The translations under genes and the position numbers were made by a program. Positions 23,245 to 30,423 of a stretch of 36,730 nt of DNA are shown here, piece by piece. Under the pieces are notes generated by a model. That model worked only from the letters and a program-made list of their open reading frames with translations, searched no databases and had not been told where the DNA came from. Positions within the stretch are counted from its first letter, which is position 1. Every line of letters begins with the position of its first letter. Where the stretch lies: contig JAICJC010000023.1 of the NCBI GenBank assembly GCA_025928655.1, positions 1 to 36,730 on the forward strand, written 5' to 3'. Source of the DNA: Thermoleophilia bacterium (GTDB lineage: Bacteria; Actinomycetota; Thermoleophilia; Gaiellales; JAICJC01).

Positions 23245-25103
23245 TGGACCTCCGGATCCAGGATCAGACGGCGACTGCGGTCGAGCGGGAGGCGGTCGAC
23301 GCCGTGCTCGGCCCGCCCGAGTCGGGCTGGGTGGGCGCGGCCAGGACGACGACCGACGGACATTTCGCCGTCGGCGGCCACGCCGCCCGCAGCGAGCGCC
23401 ACCTGCTGCTTCCGGTGCTGCACGCCGTCCAGGCGCGGGCCGGGTGGATCAGCCCGGGCGCGCTCGGCTACGTCTGCCGCCGGCTGACGATCCCGCCGGC
23501 CGAGGCCTACGGCGTCGCGAGCTTCTACGCGCTCTTCGCCATGGAGCCGCGGCCGCCCGTCGTGGCCCACGTGTGCACGGACATCGGCTGCATGTGCCGG
23601 GGCAGCGACGAGCTCGTCGCCGAGCTCCAGCGCACCGTCGGACCGGCGGGCGAGCATCCCGGCAACGGCCATGCGATCTGGCTCGAGAGCCCCTGCCTGG
23701 GCCTGTGCGAACGGGCACCGGCGGTGCTCGTGACCGAGGCGGGCGAGGACCCGTCGGAGCGCTCGATCGCGCCCGCGAGCGCCGACGACGTGGCCGCGGC
23801 CCTGGCCGGGCGCGTGCCCGAGCGGATGACGCCCGAGCCGGTGGCCCAGCAGGGCAGCCCGGACGTGCGGCTCATGCGCCGGTTCGGCGTCGTCGACCCC
23901 GAGAGCCTCGACAGCTACCGCTCGCACGGCGGCTACGAGGCGCTGCGGCGCGCCTTCGCGCTCGGCCCGGCGGGCGTGATCCGCGAGGTGTCCGACTCCA
24001 GGCTGCTCGGCCGTGGCGGCGCCGCCTTCCCGACCGGCCGCAAGTGGGAGGCCGTCGCCCGCCAGCCGGTGCGGCCGCACTACCTGATCTGCAACGCGGA
24101 CGAGTCCGAGCCCGGCACCTTCAAGGACCGGATCGTGTTCGAGCAGGACCCGTTCAGCGTCATCGAGGCGATGACCGTCGCCGCCCTCGCCACCGGCTGC
24201 GAGCACGGGTACGTCTACCTGCGCGGCGAGTACCCGCTCGCGTGGGAGCGGCTCGTGAACGCGGTCACGCTGGCCCGCCGCCACGGCTTCCTGGGCGAGA
24301 ACATCATGGGCCAGGGCATGCGCTTCGACATCGAGCTGCGCAAGGGCGCCGGCGCCTACATCTGCGGCGAGGAGACCGCGCTCTTCAACTCGATCGAGGG
24401 CCTGCGCGGCGAGCCGCGCAACAAGCCCCCGTTCCCGGTCGACTCCGGGCTGTTCGGCAAGCCCACGGTCATCAACAACGTCGAGACGCTCGTGAACGTG
24501 CTGGACATCGTCCTCGAGGGCGGGCGCGCGTTCGCGCAGCGCGGCACCGAGGGCTCCACCGGCACGCGCCTCTTCTGCCTCTCGGGCTCCGTGGAGCGGC
24601 CGGGCCTGTACGAGGTGCCGTTCGGCACGACGCTGCGCGCGCTGCTCGACATGGCGGGCGGCGTGCGCGCGGGGCGCGAGCTGCGGTCGATCCTGCTCGG
24701 CGGCGCCGCCGGCGCGTTCGTCGGCCCCGATATGCTCGACCTCGAGCTCTCGTTCGAGGCGACGCGCGAGGCCGGCGTGACGCTCGGCTCCGGCGTCGTC
24801 ATGGTCTTCGACGAGACCGTCCCCCTGGCCCCCGTGCTGCTGCGGATCGCCGCGTTCTTCCGGGACGAGTCGTGCGGCCAGTGCGTCCCCTGCCGGGTCG
24901 GCACGGTGCGCCAGCAGGAGGCGCTCCTGCGGCTCGTGAGCGACCGCCCGCGCGGATCGGTCGAGGACGAGCTGGCCCTGCTGGACGAGATCGCCCGCGG
25001 CATGCGCGACGCCTCCATCTGCGGCCTCGGCCAGACGGCCGCCAACGCGATCGAGTCGGCGCTGCGCGGCCTGCGCCCGTTCCGCACGGAGGCCGTCTCG
25101 TGA
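23244..25103 (+). CDS. NuoE-NuoF fusion, NAD(P)-linked formate dehydrogenase diaphorase subunit (FdsGB-like)
   Basis: 619 residues from a GTG that shares one base with the fdhA stop. Residues about 20-200 are NuoE/FdsG-like with a thioredoxin-type [2Fe-2S] site (VCTDIGCMC and SPCLGLC). Residues about 220-610 are NuoF/FdsB-like: FMN site GRGGAAFPTGRKWE and NADESEPGTFKDR, NADH site GAGAYICGEETAL, and a [4Fe-4S] site SCGQCVPCRVG plus a later Cys in SICGLG. It passes electrons from formate to NAD(P)+. The fusion of the two chains is known in some hydrogenases and formate dehydrogenases. Confidence 0.93.
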   Translation: MDLRIQDQTATAVEREAVDAVLGPPESGWVGAARTTTDGHFAVGGHAARSERHLLLPVLHAVQARAGWISPGALGYVCRRLTIPPAEAYGVASFYALFAMEPRPPVVAHVCTDIGCMCRGSDELVAELQRTVGPAGEHPGNGHAIWLESPCLGLCERAPAVLVTEAGEDPSERSIAPASADDVAAALAGRVPERMTPEPVAQQGSPDVRLMRRFGVVDPESLDSYRSHGGYEALRRAFALGPAGVIREVSDSRLLGRGGAAFPTGRKWEAVARQPVRPHYLICNADESEPGTFKDRIVFEQDPFSVIEAMTVAALATGCEHGYVYLRGEYPLAWERLVNAVTLARRHGFLGENIMGQGMRFDIELRKGAGAYICGEETALFNSIEGLRGEPRNKPPFPVDSGLFGKPTVINNVETLVNVLDIVLEGGRAFAQRGTEGSTGTRLFCLSGSVERPGLYEVPFGTTLRALLDMAGGVRAGRELRSILLGGAAGAFVGPDMLDLELSFEATREAGVTLGSGVVMVFDETVPLAPVLLRIAAFFRDESCGQCVPCRVGTVRQQEALLRLVSDRPRGSVEDELALLDEIARGMRDASICGLGQTAANAIESALRGLRPFRTEAVS

Positions 25104-26041
25104 GCGCCGTCCCCGTCACCCTGCGGCGCACGGTCGAGCTCGAGATCGACGGCGAGGCGGTGCGCGCCCGCGAGGGCGAGACGATCCTCGGCGCCTGCCG
25201 CCGCTCCGGCCTCGACATCCCCACGCTGTGCTTCGGCGAGACGCTCACCCCGGTGAACGCCTGTCGGGTGTGCATGGTCGAGGTCGAGGGCTCCCGGGTG
25301 CTCGTTCCCTCCTGCGCGCGCAAGGTGGAGGACGGGATGAAGGTGAAGACGGCGTCCGAGCGCGTCCGCCATGCCCGCAAGATGGTGCTCGAGTTCCTCG
25401 GCTCGTCGGTCGACCTCTCCACCACCCCGCGGGCGGACGAGTGGATGGCCGAGTACGACGCCCGGCCGGAGCGCTACGGCCCGCCGGCGCCGCCCGCCGC
25501 CGAGGGCGAGCGCGACCGCGCCCAGGCCGGGCACCACCACGCCGGCGACGGCCAGACCGCGGCGACGGTCGCCCAGCCGGTGAAGGTCGACAACGAGCTC
25601 TACGTGCGCGACTACGCGAAGTGCATCCTCTGCTACAAGTGCGTCGAGGGCTGCGGCACGGACTGGCAGAACACCTTCGCGATCGCCGTCGCCGGGCGTG
25701 GGTTCGAGACCCGCATCGCCACCGAGTACGCGGTGCCGCTGCCCGGGTCGGCGTGCGTCTACTGCGGCAACTGCATCGCCGTGTGCCCGACCGGCGCGCT
25801 CATGTTCAAGAGCGAGCACGACCGCCGCGCCGAGGGCACCTGGGACGAGTCGCAGCAGACGCAGACCGACACGATCTGCCCCTACTGCGGCGTCGGCTGC
25901 AACCTGACGCTGCACGTCCAGGACAACACGATCGTCAAGGTCACCTCGCCGCTCGACCACGACGTGACCAGCGGCAACCTCTGCGTGAAGGGCCGGTTCG
26001 GCTTCCAGCACGTGCAGAGCCGCGCACCAAAAGGGGTCTGA
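25100..26041 (+). CDS. Formate dehydrogenase iron-sulfur polypeptide (detached N-terminal half of the alpha subunit)
   Basis: 313 residues from a GTG overlapping the previous stop. Order of clusters: [2Fe-2S] (PTLCFGE, NACRVCMVEV, VPSCARK), a His-rich linker (AGHHHAGDGQ), two ferredoxin-type [4Fe-4S] sites (KCILCYKCVEGCG and ACVYCGNCIAVCPTGAL), then the Molybdop_Fe4S4 site (TICPYCGVGCNL ... GNLCVKGRFGFQHVQ). This last site is normally the start of the catalytic chain; here the protein stops just after it. The complex-I-like His-ligated cluster motif (HxxxCxxC) is missing. The stop and residues APKGV lie in a palindromic repeat. The next expected residues are those that begin fdhA at 21301. 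Confidence 0.92.
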   Translation: MSAVPVTLRRTVELEIDGEAVRAREGETILGACRRSGLDIPTLCFGETLTPVNACRVCMVEVEGSRVLVPSCARKVEDGMKVKTASERVRHARKMVLEFLGSSVDLSTTPRADEWMAEYDARPERYGPPAPPAAEGERDRAQAGHHHAGDGQTAATVAQPVKVDNELYVRDYAKCILCYKCVEGCGTDWQNTFAIAVAGRGFETRIATEYAVPLPGSACVYCGNCIAVCPTGALMFKSEHDRRAEGTWDESQQTQTDTICPYCGVGCNLTLHVQDNTIVKVTSPLDHDVTSGNLCVKGRFGFQHVQSRAPKGV

Positions 26042-26086
26042 CCCCGTCTGGTGCATTCCCGGTGCCAGGCACCGGTCATGCATGAC
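26022..26086. repeat. Composite palindromic repeat (GGGGTCTGACCCC plus GGTGCCAGGCACC)
   Basis: A GCGCACCA/TGGTGC-flanked GGGGTCTGACCCC palindrome is followed by GGTGCCAGGCACC and the tail CCGGTCATGCA. The same composite, with few differences, is at 32834-32895. It sits between the convergent Fe-S subunit and fdhD genes and holds the stop codon of the former. Confidence 0.9.
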
Positions 26087-26088
26087 GG

Positions 26089-26931
26089 CTACCCGGCGGT
26101 GATGCGCTCGGCGTTCGTGTAGATGTTGAAGCGACTGCCGCGCAGGAAGCCGACCAGCGTCATGCCGAACCGCCGGCCCGTGTCGACCGCCAGGCTGGAC
26201 GGCGCCGAGACCGCGCACACGATCGGGATTCCGGCCACGGCCGCCTTCTGCACGATCTCGAAGCTGAGCCGCCCCGACACCATCAGCACCCGCTCCGAGA
26301 GCGGCAGCTCACCGGCCAGCAGGGCACGGCCGACGAGCTTGTCGACGGCGTTGTGGCGGCCGACGTCCTCGCGCAGCTCGAGCAGCTCCCCCGACGTGTC
26401 GAAGAGCCCGGCCGCGTGCAGGCCGCCCGTGCGGTCGAACACCCGCTGGGCCTCGCGCAGCCGCTCGGGAAGCGTGACCACCACCGCCTCGGCCACCTCC
26501 GGCCCCTCGGCCACCGGCTCGCACCGCACCGCGATCGAGTCGAGCGAGGCCTTCCCGCACACCCCGCAGCTCGACGTCGTGTAGAAGTTGCGCTGGAGCA
26601 GGTCCGGGTCGTACGGGCGGCGCAGGTCGACCGTGACCACGTTGTACTGCTGCTCGTCGCGGGGCACGTCGCAGTAGCGCACGCGGTTGACATCGCCCTG
26701 TGCGGAGAGGATCCCCTCGGTGAACAGGAACCCGGCCGCGAGCTCGAAGTCGTGGCCCGGCGTGCGCATCGTCACCGCCACCCGGCGCTGCTCGAGCCCG
26801 GGCGCGTCGACCCGGATCTCCATGGGCTCCTCGGTCGCCAGCTGGTCGGCGGTGCGGCGGCGTCCGTCGCCGAGCTCGACCGCCGTCAGGCGGGTGCGGG
26901 TGACGTTGCCGGCACGGGCGGGGACGCTCAC
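26089..26931 (-). CDS. fdhD: Formate dehydrogenase accessory sulfurtransferase
   Basis: 280 residues from a GTG at 26931. FdhD moves sulfur from a cysteine desulfurase to the Mo cofactor and is required for active formate dehydrogenases. Seen: TMRTPGHDFELAAGFLFTEG, the catalytic loop SSCGVCG with two cysteines, REDVGRHNAVDKLVG, and the C-terminal FNIYTNAERI. It lies convergently with the formate dehydrogenase operon and probably serves it. The -10 TACACT lies 6 nt upstream of the start, so it has its own promoter. Confidence 0.95.
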   Translation of the reverse strand: MSVPARAGNVTRTRLTAVELGDGRRRTADQLATEEPMEIRVDAPGLEQRRVAVTMRTPGHDFELAAGFLFTEGILSAQGDVNRVRYCDVPRDEQQYNVVTVDLRRPYDPDLLQRNFYTTSSCGVCGKASLDSIAVRCEPVAEGPEVAEAVVVTLPERLREAQRVFDRTGGLHAAGLFDTSGELLELREDVGRHNAVDKLVGRALLAGELPLSERVLMVSGRLSFEIVQKAAVAGIPIVCAVSAPSSLAVDTGRRFGMTLVGFLRGSRFNIYTNAERITAG

Positions 26932-26937
26932 GCAGGC

Positions 26938-26943
26938 AGTGTA
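26938..26943 (-). promoter_or_regulatory. Leaderless-type -10 (TACACT) for fdhD
   Basis: TACACT on the minus strand ends 6 nt before the GTG at 26931. The identical hexamer and spacing occur at the HTH gene at 29016. Confidence 0.6.
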
Positions 26944-26956
26944 CGCGGCGCCCGGA

Positions 26957-27475
26957 TCAGAGCTCGGGCGGCTCGTCGAGGCTCGTCTGGCGCGCGCGGC
27001 TGTAGAGGTCGTAGCGCGGGCCGCGGCCGGATCCACCGCCGCTCGAGGACGACTGCACCATCCAGGCCGTCACGGCGATCCCGAGGACGGTGAGCCCGAG
27101 GGCGACGAGCGGCGTCGCCGTCGTCATGAGCGTGAGCGAGTAGGCGCCGCTGCGCGAGGAGAGCAGCGCATGGGTGAGGAGCGCGCCGCCGATGAACGGC
27201 ACCATCTGGCCCACGAACGAGGCCAGGACGGCCGTCCCCAGGTTGACCCGGCAACCCGAGAGCGCCGGCAAAAGGCCCGTCATCACGAGGCCGATCACGC
27301 CCGCGCTCACGATCGACAGGAGGAGCGAGTAGGTGACGAGCGACGACTGCGGCGCCGGGGCGCCGCCGGGGTTCGCGACGAGCACCGTGGCGAACACGGC
27401 CACGCCCAGGAAGCCGGTGATGAAGCCGCCGATGAAGCGGCTGATCACCACGGTGATCCAGACGGGGATGCCCAC
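26957..27475 (-). CDS. Hypothetical four-helix membrane protein
   Basis: 172 residues from a GTG at 27475. Four hydrophobic segments are visible (about 5-33, 45-70, 80-103, 115-140), followed by a Ser/Gly-rich stretch and an acidic cytoplasmic tail ending in LDEPPEL. Segments such as RFIGGFITGFLGVAVFATVLVA suggest a helical-pair repeat. I do not recognise the family. Its stop lies 25 nt upstream of the fdhD start, but fdhD has its own -10, so they may be separate units. Confidence 0.6.
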   Translation of the reverse strand: MGIPVWITVVISRFIGGFITGFLGVAVFATVLVANPGGAPAPQSSLVTYSLLLSIVSAGVIGLVMTGLLPALSGCRVNLGTAVLASFVGQMVPFIGGALLTHALLSSRSGAYSLTLMTTATPLVALGLTVLGIAVTAWMVQSSSSGGGSGRGPRYDLYSRARQTSLDEPPEL

Positions 27476-27698
27476 CCCGTCAGCGCTCGTTCGTCGTTGT
27501 CACCAGGCACGTATCGGCGCCCGGGCCGGTTCGCTTGAGGCGCGAGCGGGGATCGCCGCGGTCGAGGTTCCAGCGCCGGGCGGCGGCCACGATCCGGCTG
27601 ATGTCCTCTCCCTGGCGGGGCGTCAATTCTGGCGACCGCCTTGGCGCGTGACGCCCCTGCCAATTGACGCACGCGGCGAGTGCCAATTGGGAGCGCGG
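27476..27698. other. Intergenic region with an inverted repeat and direct repeats
   Basis: 223 bp without a confident gene. An inverted repeat GCGTCAATT (27620-27628) / AATTGACGC (27662-27670) and a direct repeat GCCAATTG (27659-27666 and 27682-27689) are present. A small minus-strand frame (27480-27686, 68 codons) covers most of it but has no recognisable motif, so it is not called. Confidence 0.5.
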
Positions 27699-28901
27699 TC
27701 AGGCCGCGATGCCCGCCGCCAGCTCGCGCACCTCGGCCGGGGAGACGTCCGTCGTTCGGCCCTCGGCGTACGAGGCGGCGATGCGGGCGGCGACCGCCTC
27801 GACCACGGGGTCGCGCTTGTCGCGGCCGAGCACCCACGCGACCCCGGCGGCGCCGGAGCGGTCGTTAAGGGCGACGTCGGCGATGCGGCCCACGAGCGCC
27901 GGATCGAAGGGCAGATAGATCTCGGGATCCTTCAGCAGGCCGTCGATGTGCACGCCTGCGCGGGTGAGGAAGGCGTCGGCGCCGATCACGGGCCGCCGCG
28001 GCGAGACCGTCGCGCCCGCGGCCTCGAGCGCAGGCGGAAGGTCGCCGAGAGCGGCGAGGCGGAGCCCGCACGCGGGGTCGATCCCGGCCAGCTCGACGGC
28101 GGCGAGCTCGATGGGCTCGTTCCCGGTGCGCTCGCCGATCCCGCCCAGCGTCCCGTTGACGGCCGCGCAGCCGGCGAGCCAGGCCGCGGTGGCGTTGGCG
28201 TGCACCTTGCCGAGGTCGTCGTGGCCGTGCCACTCGAGCTGCTCGCCCGCCACCCCCGCCGAGCGCAGCGCCTCGACCAGCCGCGGGACGCTGCGCGGGA
28301 GCGCCGCCTCGCGCCAGGGCAGGCCCAGCCCCAGGGTGTCGCAGAGCCGCAGCTTGACCGCCACCCCGCGCTCGCGGCCGAGCTCGGCGAGCGCGTTCGC
28401 GAGCGGGAGGACGAAGCCGTCCAGGTCGGCCCGGGTCACGTCCTCGAGGTGGACGCGGGGGCGGATGCCGGCGTCGATGACGGCCCGCACGAGCTCGACG
28501 TAGCGCTCGAACGCCTCGCGCCGCGTCCAGCCCAGCTTGCCGTAGATGTGGTGGTCGGAGGCCGAGCTCAGGATCCCGGTCTCGGCGACGCCGGCGGCCC
28601 GGACGAGCCCCAGGTCGCGCGGGTCGGCGCGGATCCACGCCGTCGGCTCGGGCCAGGCGGCGCCGCTCTCGCGGATCGCCTCCAGCAGCCGCCGGTCGCG
28701 CTCGGCATAGAGGAAGAGCTCGGTCTGGGCGATGCGGCCGCTGCCTGCGTCGAGCCGGGCCAGCACCCCGTGCAGGGCGACGGCGGCGTCCAGCGGGAAC
28801 GGCTCGCCGGCCTGCTGGCCGTCGCGGAACGTGGTGTCGGTGATGCGAAGGGCGGCGGCGTCGAGGCCGCCGGGGGCGATCAGGCGCGGGGCGGCGCCCA
28901 C
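27699..28901 (-). CDS. DRE-TIM Claisen condensation enzyme, Re-citrate synthase-like
   Basis: 400 residues from a GTG at 28901. The HMGL/isopropylmalate synthase superfamily signature DTTFRDGQQAG is followed by segments I associate with the Re-citrate synthase branch: ELFLYAERDR, ETGILSSASDHHIYGKL, RPRVHLEDVTRADLDGFV, KLRLCDTLGLG, LPRSVPRLVEAL, LEWHGHDDLGKVHANATA and NGTLGGIGERTGN. There is no C-terminal LeuA allosteric domain, so it is not a standard 2-isopropylmalate synthase. Citrate formation from oxaloacetate and acetyl-CoA is a reasonable but unproven guess; homocitrate- or citramalate-type reactions remain possible. It is divergent from an HTH gene. Confidence 0.82.
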   Translation of the reverse strand: MGAAPRLIAPGGLDAAALRITDTTFRDGQQAGEPFPLDAAVALHGVLARLDAGSGRIAQTELFLYAERDRRLLEAIRESGAAWPEPTAWIRADPRDLGLVRAAGVAETGILSSASDHHIYGKLGWTRREAFERYVELVRAVIDAGIRPRVHLEDVTRADLDGFVLPLANALAELGRERGVAVKLRLCDTLGLGLPWREAALPRSVPRLVEALRSAGVAGEQLEWHGHDDLGKVHANATAAWLAGCAAVNGTLGGIGERTGNEPIELAAVELAGIDPACGLRLAALGDLPPALEAAGATVSPRRPVIGADAFLTRAGVHIDGLLKDPEIYLPFDPALVGRIADVALNDRSGAAGVAWVLGRDKRDPVVEAVAARIAASYAEGRTTDVSPAEVRELAAGIAA

Positions 28902-28934
28902 TGGGTAGGTGTCGCGGTGGCGGTTGGGGGCGGA

Positions 28935-28966
28935 TATGTCATTGATTTATATTGACATAGATTGAT
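28935..28966. promoter_or_regulatory. AT-rich operator: three ATTGA boxes at exact 10-bp spacing
   Basis: ATTGA occurs at 28941, 28951 and 28961, one per helical turn. An inverted repeat TATGTCA (28935-28941) / TGACATA (28953-28959) overlaps them. The patch is strikingly AT-rich in this genome and lies between the divergent Re-citrate-synthase-like and HTH genes. Confidence 0.65.
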
Positions 28967-29003
28967 TCAGGATGATAGCAGGATTCGCCGGAGCCCCGTT
29001 CCG

Positions 29004-29009
29004 TACACT
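29004..29009 (+). promoter_or_regulatory. Leaderless-type -10 (TACACT) for the HTH gene
   Basis: TACACT ends 6 nt before the GTG at 29016. The ATTGA operator lies about 40-60 bp upstream of the expected start site. Confidence 0.6.
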
Positions 29010-29015
29010 GGCCGG

Positions 29016-29258
29016 GTGCCGGTGATGGTCGATGGGATCGAGTACCTGACCGCCGAGGAGGCGGCCGCCGCGCTCGCCGTGAAGCGCGAGACTCTGTATG
29101 CGTACGCGTCGCGGGGGCGGGTGCGCTCCTACCGCCGCGGCACCGGCCGGGCGCGGCTCTACCGGGCCGACGAGATCCGCGCGCTCACCCAGATCCGGGC
29201 CGACCGCCCGCCGGACTACCTGGTGGACGCCTCAACCTGGATGGACGGCCACTCCTGA
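29016..29258 (+). CDS. Free-standing MerR/excisionase-type HTH protein
   Basis: 80 residues from a leaderless GTG. IEYLTAEEAAAALAVKRETL followed by YAYASRGRVRSYRRG and LYRADEIRAL is an HTH_17 winged helix. In many actinobacteria a very similar HTH forms the N-terminus of citrate-synthase-like regulators, but here it ends soon after the wing (PPDYLVDASTWMDGHS). BldC, another small MerR-like protein, binds direct repeats head to tail at about one turn spacing, which fits the three ATTGA boxes upstream. It overlaps the convergent glycosyltransferase by 27 nt. Confidence 0.82.
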   Translation: MPVMVDGIEYLTAEEAAAALAVKRETLYAYASRGRVRSYRRGTGRARLYRADEIRALTQIRADRPPDYLVDASTWMDGHS

Positions 29259-30386
29259 CGCCACGCCGATGATGGCCGCGGCCGCCCGGCCAGGGCCGTC
29301 GGCGCTCGCAAGGGCAGCGCGCAGGCGCTCGGCGCCAACCCGGTGGCGCGGCCCGGTGATGAGCTCGCGCGCCGTCCGCGTCAGCTCCGGCGAGCCCGCC
29401 AGGTGCGGCGCCACGGCCTCGGCCGCGCCCGCGCGCTCGGCGAGGGCGACGTTCAGGCGCTGCTCCGGGCCCACCGGGAGGCCGACGAACGGGACGCCCG
29501 CGGCCAGGGCGGTGTGGACGCTGCCCTGGCCGCCGGCGATCACTGCCAGGTCGACCTGCGGCATCACGAACCGGCTCGGCAGGACGGCCTCGACCGCCAC
29601 CTGGTCGTCCTCCAGGCCAGCCAGGTCGTGCACGGTGGCGGCGACCAGGATGCGCGCGCCGAGCGGCCGCAGGGCGCCGACGGCCGACCGCACCAGCGCC
29701 GGCCCGGTGGACGTGATGGCGACGTAGACGATCGGCCCCGGCCCGGCCAGCAGCCGCTCGACCCGCCCCGGCATCGGCACGTCGAGGTCGCCGGGGATCG
29801 GGCCCACGAGCTTGAGGCGCGCCCCTTCGCGGTACAGCGCCGGGTCGCGCGGACGCCAGCCGTCGATCCCGGTCCCCGTGATCCCGAGCAGCTCCTTCAC
29901 GTCGGTGACGAGCGTGAGATCGCCGAGCGCCAGGGCCGGGTCGCCCGTCGTGCCGGTCACGCGGCGGTTGAACATCCGCCGGCGCAGCGGTCGCGGCAGC
30001 CACCGCTCGAACGGCATGCCGACGGGCTCGAACGGCAGGGGGAGGAGCCCGCGCTCCCACATCGGCGGCACCCAGCTGCCGGCGCCGGCCGAGACGAGCG
30101 GGATGCCGGCCAGCCGGCTGGCCCGATGGGCCGTGAGCGTGCGGCCCGTGACGACCGCGCGGGCGCCGATCGCGCGCAGGTGCTCGGCCGCCGCCGCCTC
30201 CTGCGCGGGCGGGTCGCCGCCGCCGAGCAGGGCGTAGTCGATCCCGCCGCCGCGCAGCAGCCACTCGTACGGGCCCCCGTGCGTCGCGACCCCCACCTCC
30301 GCCCCGCGCTCGCGCAGCGCGCCGTGGATCGCGAGCATGCGCGACGTCCCCGAGAGCGAGTGGCAGTTGGGAAGGAGGCAGATCAT
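29232..30386 (-). CDS. GT1-type (UDP-glycosyltransferase/MurG-like fold) glycosyltransferase
   Basis: 384 residues. The N-domain (LPNCHSLSGTSRMLAIHGAL, GVATHGGPYEWLL) and C-domain (GPIVYVAITSTGPALVRSA, then VIAGGQGSVHTALAAGVPFV and GPEQRLNVALAERAG) match a GT-B fold. The donor-sugar-binding segment uses GGQGSVHTAL where antibiotic glycosyltransferases have GGxGTxxxAL, so the fold is clear but acceptor and donor are not. It is followed on the same strand, upstream at 30424, by a secreted GH26-like protein, and converges with the HTH gene. Confidence 0.82.
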   Translation of the reverse strand: MICLLPNCHSLSGTSRMLAIHGALRERGAEVGVATHGGPYEWLLRGGGIDYALLGGGDPPAQEAAAAEHLRAIGARAVVTGRTLTAHRASRLAGIPLVSAGAGSWVPPMWERGLLPLPFEPVGMPFERWLPRPLRRRMFNRRVTGTTGDPALALGDLTLVTDVKELLGITGTGIDGWRPRDPALYREGARLKLVGPIPGDLDVPMPGRVERLLAGPGPIVYVAITSTGPALVRSAVGALRPLGARILVAATVHDLAGLEDDQVAVEAVLPSRFVMPQVDLAVIAGGQGSVHTALAAGVPFVGLPVGPEQRLNVALAERAGAAEAVAPHLAGSPELTRTARELITGPRHRVGAERLRAALASADGPGRAAAAIIGVASGVAVHPG

Positions 30387-30423
30387 CCGGCCGCGGGGAG
30401 CTTCGCACGCCCGCGGCGCGGCG

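Noticed and set aside
27480..27686. Small minus-strand gene of 68 codons.
   Set aside because: No motif, no ribosome site, and it overlies inverted and direct repeats; coding status cannot be supported.
27699..28901. Annotation as 2-isopropylmalate synthase (leuA).
   Set aside because: No C-terminal regulatory domain, and several internal motifs fit the Re-citrate-synthase-like branch better.
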